Shown piece after piece: positions 5,840 through 6,546 of a stretch of 6,546 nucleotides of DNA; position 1 is the first letter of the stretch, and every line of letters starts with the position of its first letter. The DNA is from an uncultured Eubacteriales bacterium. GTDB taxonomy: Bacteria > Bacillota > Clostridia > Christensenellales > Aristaeellaceae. The translations under genes were made by a program, and so were the position numbers. The DNA lies in contig USFL01000091.1 of the NCBI GenBank assembly GCA_900553905.1, positions 1-6,546 of the forward strand, given 5' to 3'. The notes under the pieces were generated by a model. The model had not been told where the DNA came from. It was given only the letters and a program-made list of their open reading frames with translations, and made no database searches.

Positions 5840-6511
5840 TCAGATGATATACGCGAAGATGCACACAAAGTGCAGGATGCTGCCCGCCAGCACGAACAGA
5901 TGGAACACCGAATGCATATAGCGGTGCTTCCGACCCAGCCCATAGAGGATAGCGCCCACCGTGTAGGCGATGCCGCCGGCCAGCAGCCACATCAGGCCGG
6001 GCAGGGGGATGGTCTTGAGCACGGGGTCGGCCGCCAGCACCACGCACCAGCCCATGCCGATGTAGCAGATCATGGAGAGCACCGCGTACTTTTTCAGGTC
6101 AATGGCGGTAAAGACAATCGCCACGATGGCGATCGCCCACACCACGCCGAACAGCGCCCAGCCCCACGCGGGATAGGCAGGCCGGATGGCGCACAGCACG
6201 ATGGGCGTATAGGTGCCTGCGATAAGCAGATAGATGGTGCAGTGGTCCAGCACCTGCATCACCTTCTTGGCCATTTCGGGCAGCAGCCCGTGGTATACGC
6301 TGGACATGGTGTAGAGAAGCACCATGGACACGCCGTATACCACGCTGCCCACAATGGACCAGGGGTCGCCCTTGAGCACAGCGGAAACCAGACACAGCAC
6401 CAGCGCCGCGATGCCGAACGCGCCGCCCACGATATGCGACACCATGTTGAAGATCTCTTCGCCGCGGGTGTAATCAGGCAGCTTGCGGTTTTTCAGGCTG
6501 GTCCGTTTCAT
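5840..6511 (-). CDS. trhA: Hemolysin III / PAQR family membrane protein (TrhA type)
   Basis: This 223-residue protein has seven predicted membrane helices after a short basic N terminus (MKRTSLKNRK). It carries the zinc-site pattern of the PAQR/YqfA/hemolysin III family: SSVYH with Ser70 and His74, the Asp-His pair 89-90 (LDHCTIYLLIAGTYTP), and HSVFH (His200, His204) followed by His214 in the last helix. Bacterial members are linked to membrane energy and fluidity homeostasis; the hemolysin name comes from an early heterologous result and should not be read as a toxin call. Length is typical. The ATG at 6511 is 5 bases after GGGAGGT, a strong start. It lies upstream of feo in the same direction, but a separate feo promoter and a possible terminator lie between, so it is probably its own unit. 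Its promoter is outside the window. Confidence 0.94.
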   Translation of the reverse strand: MKRTSLKNRKLPDYTRGEEIFNMVSHIVGGAFGIAALVLCLVSAVLKGDPWSIVGSVVYGVSMVLLYTMSSVYHGLLPEMAKKVMQVLDHCTIYLLIAGTYTPIVLCAIRPAYPAWGWALFGVVWAIAIVAIVFTAIDLKKYAVLSMICYIGMGWCVVLAADPVLKTIPLPGLMWLLAGGIAYTVGAILYGLGRKHRYMHSVFHLFVLAGSILHFVCIFAYII

Positions 6512-6524
6512 GCTTACCTCCCGG

Positions 6525-6543
6525 GCCTGACGGCACCTCAGGC
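6525..6543. repeat. Small inverted repeat upstream of trhA
   Basis: GCCTGA (6525-6530) and TCAGGC (6538-6543) form a perfect 6-bp stem with a 7-base loop, 2 bases from the ribosome binding site of trhA. It has no T-run, so it is not an evident terminator. It may be a leader hairpin, or the end of an upstream feature cut by the window edge. Confidence 0.3.
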
Positions 6544-6546
6544 GTT

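Noticed and set aside
5840..6511. Reading the hemolysin III protein as a toxin
   Set aside because: It has the seven-helix PAQR architecture with the zinc-site residues, which fits a membrane homeostasis protein; nothing indicates secretion or pore formation.

Overview
The window carries six complete genes and one gene cut by the left edge, all on the minus strand, so transcription runs from high to low coordinates. GC content looks close to 60 %. Strong AGGAGG-type ribosome binding sites, a TTG start, two separate FeoA proteins next to FeoB, and a tiny Cys-rich FeoB-associated membrane protein together suggest a GC-rich member of the Firmicutes, probably a gut-type clostridial lineage. That placement is an inference from gene content; no rRNA or other marker gene is present.

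From right to left: (1) 6511-5840, a hemolysin III / PAQR-family seven-helix membrane protein (TrhA type). (2) A 141-base regulatory gap (5699-5839) with a good sigma-A-type promoter, a 14-bp-arm dyad over the predicted start of transcription, and a short repeat that recurs upstream of feoB. (3) The ferrous iron uptake operon: two divergent FeoA proteins (5698-5486 and 5464-5243), FeoB (5192-2862), and a 44-residue Cys-rich FeoB-associated protein (2827-2693). A strong intrinsic terminator at 2687-2656 ends it. (4) A MATE-family efflux pump (2581-1250) with its own promoter and a probable TTG start. (5) A 114-base gap with an extended -10 promoter, then trkA (1135 to beyond base 1), the NAD-binding regulatory subunit of a Trk/Ktr-type potassium uptake system. 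The membrane subunit is not in the window; it may lie beyond the left edge.

The feo genes form the one clear functional unit: FeoB is the GTP-driven Fe2+ channel, the FeoA proteins are its small cytoplasmic partners, and the Cys-rich peptide is a single-pass membrane partner. The other genes (PAQR protein, MATE pump, TrkA) are ordinary envelope and transport genes, each apparently its own unit. I see no mobile elements, CRISPR arrays, tRNA or rRNA genes, and no evidence for a wholly new system. The points most worth a second look are the feo control region, the repeat shared by feoA and feoB, and the His cluster and acidic loops in FeoB.
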